Of a DNA stretch of 64,000 nucleotides, positions 22,505 through 31,984 are shown in pieces (position 1 is the first letter of the stretch; each line of letters starts with the position of its first letter). A program made the translations under genes and the position numbers. The notes below the pieces were generated by a model. The model made no database searches. It was given only the letters and a program-made list of their open reading frames with translations, and was not told where the DNA came from. Origin of the DNA: Petrolisthes cinctipes (Eukaryota > Arthropoda > Malacostraca > Decapoda > Porcellanidae); assembly GCA_033782935.1 (NCBI GenBank), contig JAWQEG010000365.1, positions 744,001 to 808,000 of the forward strand, given 5' to 3'.

Positions 22505-23940
22505 GAAGCAGCGACCGTCAAACATGATGTTGGATGGGAGGAGTTCCATGACAGCCGTGTAATCTGTGGTCTTTGCTGGGACATAACTACAAATAATAGT
22601 GGAACTTGCTTTGTGCAGTCACCAAACTTGATATAGCTGTGAATGATGACAAGCTGTACAAATGGCTCCCTGACAACTTTAAAAATTCCATCAATAAACC
22701 AGATCTTGGACTTGCTAAGGAAGGAAAGCTGGAGAGGAGAAGCAAATATCAAGTGACGGTGACCTTCATGGTTAATATCTCGTTGGAGAAAATTACTTGG
22801 GATTATGAGCAGTAGCAATCTCGAATTCCAAATCAGTTGGGTGCTTTGGTCGCAGCTGTTGTCGGGCACGGTTGGCAGTTCTCTGCAGGTTGGATACTTT
22901 TGGCAGTTGAACTTCGTCAGTTGTAAGTGTCAATAGTGTATCTGTAACAATCTTCCCAGAAGATTTATAGGTATCTTACCTGGCTGCTGCTTTAACCAGA
23001 GATATGGCTTGTGCTCGAAGTTTTGCCCCTGGGTTGCATCCGTGGTTGTGTTCCTTGGGACTTCTGGTAAAGATGTTACCTTGCTGACTGACACTAGCTA
23101 AACACCTGTTCTTCTTTGTACGGATGCTCCAGATCCATGACGTGGAATCCAAGGCATATGTGAGAAGATCACCTCCTTTTCTTGAATCACCTACTACATG
23201 GTAGGATGTTGGGGCATCCACCATTATGTCAGTGGGAATTGGTACGGTGGTAAGGGATGCTTCCACAGCCTGACTGACCTCTTCCACAGGCAGGCTGACA
23301 TTGAAAAAAGGCAATGGGCTTGGTTGGGTTAACTCCTCTGAAGGGTCATCTATGGTTGATGTACTTGGTTGTGCTATTGTTAAGTCCTCGGAAGGGTTAC
23401 ATGCGATTGAGATTTCTGTGAAGCTATCAGTGCTCATTTCTTGTACAGTACGTTGTTGAGCGAACACTTATGGCAAACCCAAACAGGCAACTCTATCTCT
23501 ATCTTGTTCAGTTTCCTGTAGAATTCTCTTGTGATACCTGAAGCAAAAATCCACAGTCAGTTCATAAACTGTCTATTTCATTACCACCATACTCATCATG
23601 AAACTTGCACAAGTTAAAGGTAGTGGTGTAGTGATTATTTATATGAAGATGCTGTGAATAATATTTTTTTTTCTATGAATTGTTTACGATTTTTTTTTTT
23701 TTTTTTCGGCACATTGTAAGCCTTCTCAGATTGAAGTCTTTTACCCAAAGTTAGTTATTTCCCCGTTAGTACAGTACTGTATCATTAAAAAAAAAAATTG
23801 TATTACAAACCAGAGTTACAAGTTCTGTGCTGCCAAGCATTGCAGCTATCACATTGCATGGCTTCCTGGCGTGGTCTTACGTCTCCTTCACACACTACAC
23901 ATGGAAAGTGAATCCAGTCCTTAGGTCTTATGGTACCCAT
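22505..23940 (-). pseudogene. PHD-FLYWCH-MULE transposase gene (decayed)
   Basis: Minus-strand gene in two exons. Exon 1 (23940-23811) starts MGTIRPKDWIHFPCVVCEG and has a PHD finger: CVVC, CDSC, WQHRTC. An intron with donor CTG|GTTTGTAA and acceptor GCTTCAG follows. Exon 2 (from 23537) gives GITREFYRKLNK...VWVCHKC, completing the finger. After a +1 frameshift comes a FLYWCH-type domain (GGDLLTYALDSTSWIWS ... RCLASV ... KEHNHGC), an in-frame TAA, then TYKSSGKIVTDTLL, NLQRTANRARQQLRP and, after another frameshift, IWFIDGIFKVVREPFVQL ... KQVPLLFVVMS, the start of a MULE transposase core. The catalytic remainder is missing. It sits between two solo LTRs but belongs to a DNA-transposon lineage, not to them. 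Confidence 0.75.
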
Positions 23941-24201
23941 TATAAATGGCTTGAAGGCTTGGAGTTGTCTTCTCTGTACTCCCAGAATTGTGACTGACTG
24001 AAGGCATTGTGTTGATACTGTCGAAAGTTCTCCTAAACTACTGGTAAATACACTACCATTAAACAGGCAGTTAGGCCTATTGTGTCAGTTGAGACTGTGG
24101 AAACAAGCTGTTCTTTATAAACAGTTCCTAAACTATTAGTAAACAAGTAGTTATAGGAGCTAAAATGTAAAATATTAACTGGCCTTAGGTCGGTGCATTG
24201 G

Positions 24202-26081
24202 TGTAACACCCCTATATTTTTATATGTATTGTTATTTAGGATATTTACGGGTATTATATATTTATATGTACTAGAATAGGCTTTTAGTGTAAGATTGTAG
24301 AGAGTAGCCAGGCTGAGATTATCACTGACGAATAATCTCGGTGGTGGGCTTCTTCTACCTAAAATGTTAATATGAGAAAAGTACAAATAATGTTTATAGT
24401 TAGAGGTTATGGATGGATAATAGAAATAATGATTATAGTTAGGTAAATAGGTTAAAGAGAGGAATAATTGAAACTTAGGTAGATTGATAGGGATAGAGAA
24501 ATACGTGGTGATTTAAGAGGAGAATGTAAAATAATTTATTGGAGACAGGGAATAACCTGCATTTATAATTATAATGTATAATTACGAAGCTAACATTCCT
24601 ATATTGTTACCTGCAATTTAATTGTAACTTACTTAGAAAATTAATTAGATTAGTTAGGGTCTAAAGTCAGGACAGTACATTTTCTGGTTGGCGGAAGAAT
24701 ACATGCCTGGAATATGTAAATTACAGTAATATAAAACTTTAAATAAGGGAGAAAGCAATGTATTTGAGCTCAATAATATGTTTAAATCATGTTGTGTAAC
24801 TATATACACCAGTAAGGGTGGAACTGATAGAAATGCCAGAAATTGAGATAAGAGTGAAGGAGGGGAAGAGGCGGTAATTCGCTTTTCCTCGTCCTCATTC
24901 TTTTCTCATCTGCTGCTGGTGACAGGTAGGGGCTCAACTCGCTCTCATCACATATATTGTATTGTGAATATAGTGTGGTGAATCTATTAGTCCCATGATG
25001 GGATATAACTAACTAAAGAATATTGAGTGTTCACATTCAGACATAGTAATTCATGTATGTTTTTTTCTCACACTCATTCTTTTCTCGTCTGCTGCTGGTG
25101 ACAGCCATTATAGCATTCTCCCTTGGTGTAGTGACCCACGTGGTACTCAAAATTTAATGAAACATTGCTGGCAATTATAAGTTGATTACTGTAATATTGA
25201 GATTAGAATGTGATTTTTTTTGTTTTTGTATTAGCTATATTTCGGCCTTAGGAAAAAATTTATTATTAGGAATTATTTGGGGTATTAAGGGGAGAGGGGA
25301 CACTTAATGTAATATTTTTTTTATGTACTTAGCTCTGTCAACTGGCGAGACACGGAATTGTTCCTGTCCTAGTTGACAGAAAAGGGATTAGGACCTGTAT
25401 TAAGGGAGGGGGGAATATTTAATAGTAATAATTGTTCATTTTTGGATTTATGTGGGTTAGCTCTGTCAACTGGTGAGACAAGGAATTGTTCCTGTCCTAG
25501 TTGACAGAACGGGGAGTAGGAAATATTAGCAAGGGAGGGGGGAAGAGAGATTATTATTGTATTGTTTTGTTCTCGTATAATAGATTGATAAAATAAACGG
25601 GTTTATAATTGTCTGAGTATTTTCGTCACCGATATAACAAATAGACTGTGTTCCTTTATAGATAGTAGTAGATTATTAATTCCAATCACTGATCGTACCC
25701 CCGTTAGAACTGTAGTCTGGGTTGCTTACTCGCGAGCCTTCTTAACGTAACGTTACGCTACCCTTCCGGTGTGTGCTCACTTGGTTCCTCTGATCGACAT
25801 TGGTCTGGTGGTGGCAGCATTTACCCAGTACTGGAGAGGAGCTGGACTTGTCCTTTGTATGATTTATTTTTGGTATCCGCAAGGCAAGTCCTGTTCCTCA
25901 TTGGTATCTTGTTTTTTTTTCCCAGACCAGGTTGATACAGCTATAGGATAGAGTTGTAGCATACACTGGTGGTTTTTGTTTTGTTTTGTTAAAGGCAGTG
26001 GGTTTTTGTTTCCCTCCAAGAGTAGAGTAAAATTAGGAATATCCAAGAATAAAGTAAGGGGACAAAAATCGAGCTTTTACA
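24202..26081 (+). mobile_element. Solo LTR, copy 2 (1.9 kb), same family
   Basis: Starts TGTAACACCCCTAT and ends GAGCTTTTACA, aligning end to end with 20656-22369. Flanks are TTGG before and CTGG after, an imperfect duplication. It differs from copy 1 by lacking the long (AT)n run and by a tandem duplication of a ~125 bp block with AGCTCTGTCAACTGG (25331-25560). Since copy 1 has its own perfect duplication and no retroviral genes lie between, the two are best read as independent solo LTRs rather than one element. Confidence 0.75.
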
Positions 26082-26367
26082 CTGGGACCATAAAGGATGG
26101 TACATTCAGACTGGGAGTGGTGCATTACAACCAGGCATGTGGTACATTGGAACCTTATACGTGGTGCATTCAGACCAAGGGTTGGTGCATTCAGGCAGTG
26201 GTGCATTCAGACCATAATTCCTTGAGAGCTACACTCACTGCAACTATGAAATACTCGGATATAATGGTTCGTTATATAACCTATTTGATATGTAAATCTA
26301 AATTTGGTCAGGTTATGGTCAAATACCCAAAACAAATTATAATAGTATCGAAGATTATGACACTATT
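26082..26367. repeat. Short degenerate tandem repeat (GGTGCATTCAGACC-like)
   Basis: About five loosely spaced copies of GGTGCATT(C/A)(A/)... between 26100 and 26215, followed by AT-rich sequence. Not coding. Confidence 0.45.
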
Positions 26368-27510
26368 GTACAGCTCCGGACAGATCAAGGGTCCACACCC
26401 CATCCATCAGCGACTTGGTTTGGGCCTCGTCGGATCTGGCAACAGTTGCAGGTGGAGGGAGGGGGAATGTTAGTGGGAGAGGAGGAGGGAAATGTGGGCG
26501 GGGCTATAGAGGGGGTAATGTGGTAGGGTAACGAATCATCAAGTAGAGACGACGTGTGTCAGGAGGAATGAATGAAACATACACTGTGAACGGTATTGAA
26601 TCACCAATAGTTTAAGCAGGGTTCTTCAAACTTTTTCAGTCGTGACCCAGTTTTTACTATGACATCATTCTCGCGACCCATACAGAAAGATCTTTTACAA
26701 ATGATCAAAATTATTAACCTAAGAAAATACAAGGACAGAAACTGAAAGGTATTATTTATGATTAAAAGGCATTCTAACCAGAATTATAAACACTGCCTCA
26801 CCTACCCCTCCTTCTCTCTCTCTCTCATTCTCTCTCAAGAAGGCTAATATTTGTGCAATGATTTTGTTTTATTGATAATTAAATATATGAATATTCGATT
26901 ATAAAAATATGTTAGGTGGATTCATGTATGAACTTCATATTTATTTTATTGTCACGAACATTATTATTCTATCTTATTCATGTATTTATTTTTGTAAGCC
27001 TGCGACCCAGTTTGGAGGAATTCGGGACCCGTAGTTTGAAGAACCCGGGTTTAAAGAAGTGCATGCTGCATTAACGTTGGTGGATATAGGAGAGAAGAAA
27101 TGTGATGATTTGAGCCGAGGGTAAATGAAGGTGATTAGTTGATAAGTAATAACAAACAAATATGATTCGAATATCTGTTACATTATATCCTTTAAATAAA
27201 GGCACTGTCTTTTGTTCACATCCTAAGTGGGATAGACAGACTACTGAATATATCTTATCCTTTGGATATTAGACAGCTATCCCTGTATTCCTTTTATCCC
27301 TCGTGCTTACCCCGTAGGAGGGTATTGCCTGTATGATGTGGGCAATACATTAAGGGTTTTGGAGCCCCTTCGGTCCCCTCCACTAGCTTACATTTCTTCA
27401 AATGCCCCTCCTTTCTTCCTGTTTCCTTCTTGCTTGCTGTCACACCTCTCTATCACGTTTTTCTGGTGCTATTTGACCTAGCTGTTGCGCCACCTAATAT
27501 CAATCAATCA
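26368..27510 (+). mobile_element. Repeat Q, copy 1 (1.1 kb, LINE-like 3' end)
   Basis: Begins GTACAGCTCCGGACAGATCAA and ends GCTGTTGCGCCACCTAATATC followed by (AATC)n. Copies: 28020-29084 (inverted) and 57200-58210. The 3' end resembles that of the I-type LINE at 15827, suggesting a 5'-truncated LINE or a SINE using the same machinery. It carries a hAT-type MITE at 26617-27048. Confidence 0.75.
26617..27048. mobile_element. hAT-type MITE inside repeat Q, copy 1
   Basis: Left end CAGGGTTCTTCAAACTTTT, right end the complement of CCCGGGTTCTTCAAACTACG. Right flank GTTTAAAG (27049-27056), left flank GTTTAAG (one base lost). Both other Q copies have the full 8-bp duplication at the same site. Confidence 0.8.
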
Positions 27511-28019
27511 ACAACCTCTACATATTGAGAACCAAATTGCGATCAACAACATAATCTCAGCCGTAGTTTTTCGAATCATATAATTGGACTATAAGTGATG
27601 AGGGAGAAAAGCCTATGTCATTAAAACTTTTTAAGAACGAATGAAAAGGTTAAAAATATGAGAAAGAAAAGATAAAAGGTAAGAAGGAGGGAAGGGCAAG
27701 CGAGAGAGGGATAGGACAGTAGAGAGCATGTGTAAGAATGCCAGTTACTTGAGAGATACTGTAATATATATAGTCTATGCATAAAATTAGAGCAAGTTTA
27801 TTGAAAACGCCATATAGCGGCGCCTATTTAAGTTTAACATCGATTATTTTTAAGGAAATGCATATTTAGAAGAAAAAATCCTGGTAAATAGCTTAATGAA
27901 TTTGTTGACAAATATGATGATTGAAAAAGTTAGAAAATTAAACCGTTTTCTGACGAAAAAAAAAAAAACAGCTGGGCTTGGGAGAAGGTGATAAATAGGG
28001 TGGACTACAAACACGAGGG
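27511..28019. other. Spacer between tail-to-tail Q repeats
   Basis: AT- and purine-rich, and nothing recognised. Confidence 0.4.
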
Positions 28020-29084
28020 ATTTGATTGATATTAGGTGGCGCAACAGCAAGGTCAAATAGCACCAGAAAAACGTGCTAGAGAGGTGTGACAGCGAGCAAG
28101 AATGAAATAGGAAGAAAGGAGGGGCATTTACCCCTACGGGGTAAGCACGAGGGATAAAAGGAAAACAGGGATAGCTGTCTAATATCCAAAGGATAATATA
28201 TATTCAGTAGTCTATCCCACTACGATGGTGAACAAAAGACAGTGCCTTTATTTAAAGGACATAATGTAACAGATATTCTAATTATATTTGTTTGTTATTA
28301 CTTTTCAACTAATCACCTTCATTTTTCTTACCCTCTTCCCCCTCTCCCTCGTCTCAAATCATCACATTTCTTCTCTTCTATATCCACTTACGTTAATGCA
28401 GTATGCACTTCTTTAAACCAGGGTTCTTCAAATTACGGGTCCCGAATTCCTCCAAACTGCGTCGCAGGCTCACAAAAATAAATACATGAATAAAATAGAA
28501 TAATAATATTCGTGACAATAAAATAAATATGAAGTTCATACATGAATCCACCTAACATATTTTTATAATCGAATATTCATATATTTAATTATCAATAAAA
28601 CAAAATCATTGCACAAATATTAGCCTTCTTGAATGAGTGTGTGAGAGAGAGAGGGAGGGTAGGTGAGGCAATGTTTATAATTCTGGTTAGAATGCCTTTT
28701 AATCATAAATATTATGTTTCAGCGTCTGGCCTTGTATTTTCTTAGGTTGATAATTCCGATCATTTGTAAAAGATCTTTCTGTATGGGTCGCGAGAATTAT
28801 GTCATAGTAAAAACTGGGTCACGACTGAAAAAGATTGAAGAACCCTGCTTTAAACTGTTGGTGATTCGATACCGTTAACAGTGTATGCTTCATTCATTCC
28901 TCCTGACACACGTCTCTCTACCTGATCATTCGTTACCCTCCTATATAGCTCCGCCTACATTTCTCTCCTCCTCTCCCACTAACATCCCCCCTCCCTCCAC
29001 CTGCAACTGTTACCAGATCCGACCAGGCCTAAACCAAGTCGCTGATGGATTGGGTGTGGACCATTGATCTGTCCGGAGCTGTAC
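28020..29084 (-). mobile_element. Repeat Q, copy 2 (inverted)
   Basis: Reverse complement of 26368-27510 over its length, tail-to-tail with it, forming a palindrome with a 509-bp spacer. It lacks part of the region before the tail (the copy-1 stretch around GGGCAATACATTAAGGG). Its MITE is at 28419-28847. Confidence 0.75.
28419..28847. mobile_element. hAT-type MITE inside repeat Q, copy 2
   Basis: Flanked by perfect CTTTAAAC duplications (28411-28418 and 28848-28855). Ends CAGGGTTCTTCAAATTACGG and ...TTGAAGAACCCTG. Confidence 0.85.
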
Positions 29085-29087
29085 TAT

Positions 29088-29258
29088 TTATTTATTTCAG
29101 GAAACCTGTGATCGTGTATGAGACCTGCATGGCTTCTGATTCCTCCTGACAATGCCACGAAACCCACTCCTTCCATATAGATGGTGTTTCGTGGCAATAT
29201 TTGAAGGACTCATTTACCTCCAATTTTCTTACTACATCACAGGGTCCCTTAACTGGAA
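29088..29258. mobile_element. Hairpin MITE, family R, diverged copy
   Basis: CTGATTCCTCCTGACAATGCCACGAAA pairs imperfectly with TTTCGTGGCAATATTTGAAGGACTCA, with outer arms ending AGGAAACCTGTG and CAGGGTCCCTTAA. A related half is at 47495-47590. The apparent minus-strand proteins shared by these two places (GPCDVV...NESF.YC.ETP.IWKE) are a by-product of this repeat. Confidence 0.55.
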
Positions 29259-29518
29259 AATAACATGTTTCTGAGTGAACGTAGCAAAAAATATATTCAA
29301 ATATTTGCAACTCCGCTCAACGGGCGCAGTATTGATGCCAAAGTCAGTTCAAATATTCGAATACAGGTTGAGGGATTGGGCAGTGCTGAACCATGGTTAT
29401 ACATATGCTTTGACATTAGAGCAGACTCGACCGGATTTCGAGGCACAGAAGCACTGGTCGACCCTGACAGAAACCTTATTAATGTGAATATGAAATAACG
29501 GTCAGTCCACACACAGCC

Positions 29519-30634
29519 ATGGCCCTGTCAACACCTCTACCTGCTAACACCACTTCCCCTGCCGACCGTCTTGTTGGCAGGGTGAAGTGGTTTAACCATC
29601 TACAGGGATATGGTTTCATTACCGCAAGCAACCGGGACTACTTCATCCACAGGGAGGACATCCTTCTCTCTGCCGCCACCACCTCACCACCATCCTTGAG
29701 GGACGGAGAGGAGGTGTCCTTCACTGTGGAGGAAAGGAGGAAGGGCGTGGAGGCTACCACCGTAGCCGGACCTGATGGTGGGCAGGTTCTGGGCTCACTC
29801 CACGCCCATGGGAGGAGGACGGCCCACGTCCAACCACCTCTGCAGCGACGGCAGCAGCAGGCAGACCTCGTCACCGTCTGCACTAAGACTGCTGTTGCCT
29901 TAGCTGCCGAGGGACTGGGTCGTCTGTCCGACATCCTCCAAGACATCTTCAGGAGAAATGGCTTGCCACCGATCGCCATTTCTCCTGAACTACAACCACC
30001 CACCACCACCACCACTACCACTACCAAGAAGCGAGGCACCAAGAAGGGACGGGGGAGGAGCAGTACAGACGAGGCACCCTCCCTGTATCCGGCCCACCCC
30101 CGTCGCCGGTTAATGCTGCCTCGCCCACTCAACAGGGCGAACAGTGGGAGGGCGCCACCACCACCACCACCACCGCCATCGCCACCACCACCGCCGTCGT
30201 CACCACCACCGCCGTCGTCACCACCACCATCACCGTTGCAACCATCTATGTCGCCACCACCACAGGAGATGGAGACGGAGGAGGAAGACGATGACGACAA
30301 GGAAACCAGGGCCTCCACCACCACCACCGGAAGTGAGAGTGAACTGGAGGACGAAGGGGAACGCCGGAAGAGGAAGAGGAGGAGGAGGGGGAGTAAGGAC
30401 AGCAAGACAGCTGAGCCACCAGTCCCACCGAAGTACGTCTCCGTACGGTGGTATCTGGCTGCTTCACCCCGCCTCGACATCTTCCGGCAAAACATCAAAA
30501 AACACAAAGACCCCGACGCCTTCCAGTTCAGGGAAAGGTGGAACCGGTCTAACATCCCTTCCAGACCGGCACCTTTGTCAAAGTCCTTGACATCAACTAA
30601 CCACATCATCAACATCAACAGCAGCAACAAGTAA
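29519..30634 (+). CDS. Intronless cold-shock-domain (Y-box-like) protein
   Basis: Encodes 371 residues. Residues ~17-90 form a cold-shock domain: GRVKWFNHLQGYGFI (RNP1-like), DYFIHREDIL (RNP2-like), GEEVSFTVEE and GVEATTVAGPDGG, closely following the Y-box protein pattern for single-stranded RNA/DNA binding. The rest is low complexity: a poly-Thr tract, a basic KKRGTKKGRGR patch, poly-Pro/Ser (~residues 210-245), an acidic ETEEEDDDDKE stretch and RRKRKRRRRG before a C-terminal segment VSVRWYLAASPRLDIFRQN. The ATG follows a short upstream frame, and no intron interrupts it. Y-box genes normally have introns, so this may be a retrocopy. A decayed antisense fragment of a relative lies at 41050-41165. 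Expression unproven. Confidence 0.7.
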   Translation: MALSTPLPANTTSPADRLVGRVKWFNHLQGYGFITASNRDYFIHREDILLSAATTSPPSLRDGEEVSFTVEERRKGVEATTVAGPDGGQVLGSLHAHGRRTAHVQPPLQRRQQQADLVTVCTKTAVALAAEGLGRLSDILQDIFRRNGLPPIAISPELQPPTTTTTTTTKKRGTKKGRGRSSTDEAPSLYPAHPRRRLMLPRPLNRANSGRAPPPPPPPPSPPPPPSSPPPPSSPPPSPLQPSMSPPPQEMETEEEDDDDKETRASTTTTGSESELEDEGERRKRKRRRRGSKDSKTAEPPVPPKYVSVRWYLAASPRLDIFRQNIKKHKDPDAFQFRERWNRSNIPSRPAPLSKSLTSTNHIININSSNK

Positions 30635-30639
30635 TACCA

Positions 30640-30968
30640 TCACAGCTACCACCACCACCCGCTACCACCATCACCACCGCTACCACCACCACCATCACCA
30701 CCGCTACCACCACCACCATCACCACCGCTACCACCACCACCATCACCACCGCTACCACCACCACCATCACCACCACCATCGCTACCACCATCGCTACCAC
30801 CACCGCTACCACCACCACCATCGCTACCACCACCGCTACCACCATCACCACCGCTACCACCATCACCACCACCACCGCTACCAACACCACCGCTACCACC
30901 ACCGCTACCATCACCACCGCTACCACCACTACCACCATCATCACCACCATCATTTCCGCCGCCACTAC
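30640..30968. repeat. (ACC/ATC)n trinucleotide repeat
   Basis: About 110 triplets of ACC with interspersed GCT and ATC, starting right after the stop codon of the cold-shock gene. Poly-Val/Gly ORFs on the other strand are artefacts. Confidence 0.95.
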
Positions 30969-31639
30969 TAGTCAACGTAGAGTGAAGATAAAAATTAATA
31001 GTGATGCCTTAATGCCCTAAGCTGGTGATAGGCAAAAAAACCTAACTAAAAAAAAAACCTAACAAAGAAAGATGAAATAACACTGCGCACAGCTTTCTCA
31101 GCTTTCCACCTGGTAAGACGTGCGTGTGTCAATCATGATTTATTTTTGCTGTCTTCATGTCAGTCACTTCATTTAATTAACTGTATATGTTGTTACAATA
31201 ATTGTGCACAAAGAACAACTTAACATCACTCCTTTATGTAACTGGTAGATTTATCTTATCATTTGTGAGAAAGCCTCGAGGCCAAAACATTAACTTAGCT
31301 TTGTATACTATTACCGAACCTTGAACCCATAACACAGCTCAGTCAATTTGTAGCTAGCTCTGCAATCAGTCCGTGATCGGTTACGTGATGGCTAAAGATA
31401 AAGGATCTTCGTCTACGTTATCATTCTGATCAGACAGTCTCTGTTCCTACAGGTGAGCAGAATGGAGCAACGGGACTCGTTTACGTAGGTGGCTGATATG
31501 TAACTGACTTTTGTCTGTATGCACAAAACTTTCCGCAGCAGCAGCATCCACATCACACAACATATATATTCACATATATAGAAGGCTAAGGGAGCCAGGA
31601 ACTTTTAGGTCCAATGCGAAACTAACATGACCACCAGGT
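30969..31639. other. Intergenic stretch
   Basis: No gene recognised. Confidence 0.4.
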
Positions 31640-31984
31640 TTTGTTCGTACACCCCAGGTTGAAGAATGGATCTTAGAGGCCATTGAAGCAACGTCTCACA
31701 CAAGCACTCGCTGTCTGGCAAATGTCGGGATCAGTCATTGCACAGTATGGTATCTTCTTCACGATCATCTGCTTTACTCCTACCACTTCCAGAAAGTGCA
31801 GCATTTACTCCCAGAGGACCTTCCTAGATGCAAAACTTTTTGTCGGTGGTTTGTAGATCAAACAGAATTCGATCCATAATTTTCGAACATAATACTGTTC
31901 TCAGATGAGGCACCATTCACAAGAGCAGGGATGTTCAACAGTCACAATATGCATACTTGGGATGACTCCAATTCCCATAGACTA
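31640..31984 (+). pseudogene. Tc1/mariner-like transposase T, N-terminal and first catalytic part
   Basis: The plus strand reads GFVRTPQVEEWILEAIEA, STRCLANVGISHCTVWYLL (helix-turn-helix), LLYSYHFQKVQHLLPEDLP, FCRWFVDQ, then IILFSDEAPFTRAGMFNSHN. The Asp of LFSDEA is the first catalytic residue of the DDE core. One in-frame TAA (31876-31878) is present. The frame stops at TSD AGACTA (31979-31984), where a LINE inserted. The continuation is at 40622 on the same strand. This transposase type (PEDxPRRxxFC...DEA.FT..G.FN.HN) is common in arthropod genomes. Confidence 0.85.

Noticed and set aside
20656..26081. One complete LTR retrotransposon with a 1.8-kb interior
   Set aside because: Copy 1 has its own perfect CCTG duplication, outer flanks do not match, and the interior encodes a DNA-transposon protein on the opposite strand with no gag-pol.
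29092..29310. Conserved minus-strand peptide shared with 47445-47639 (GPCDVV...IWKE)
   Set aside because: Both places lie in diverged copies of the R hairpin MITE. The shared reading is explained by DNA repeat homology.
29638..30630. 330-codon antisense ORF over the cold-shock gene
   Set aside because: Shadow of the GC-rich sense gene. Poly-Gly/Val content mirrors Pro/Thr runs.
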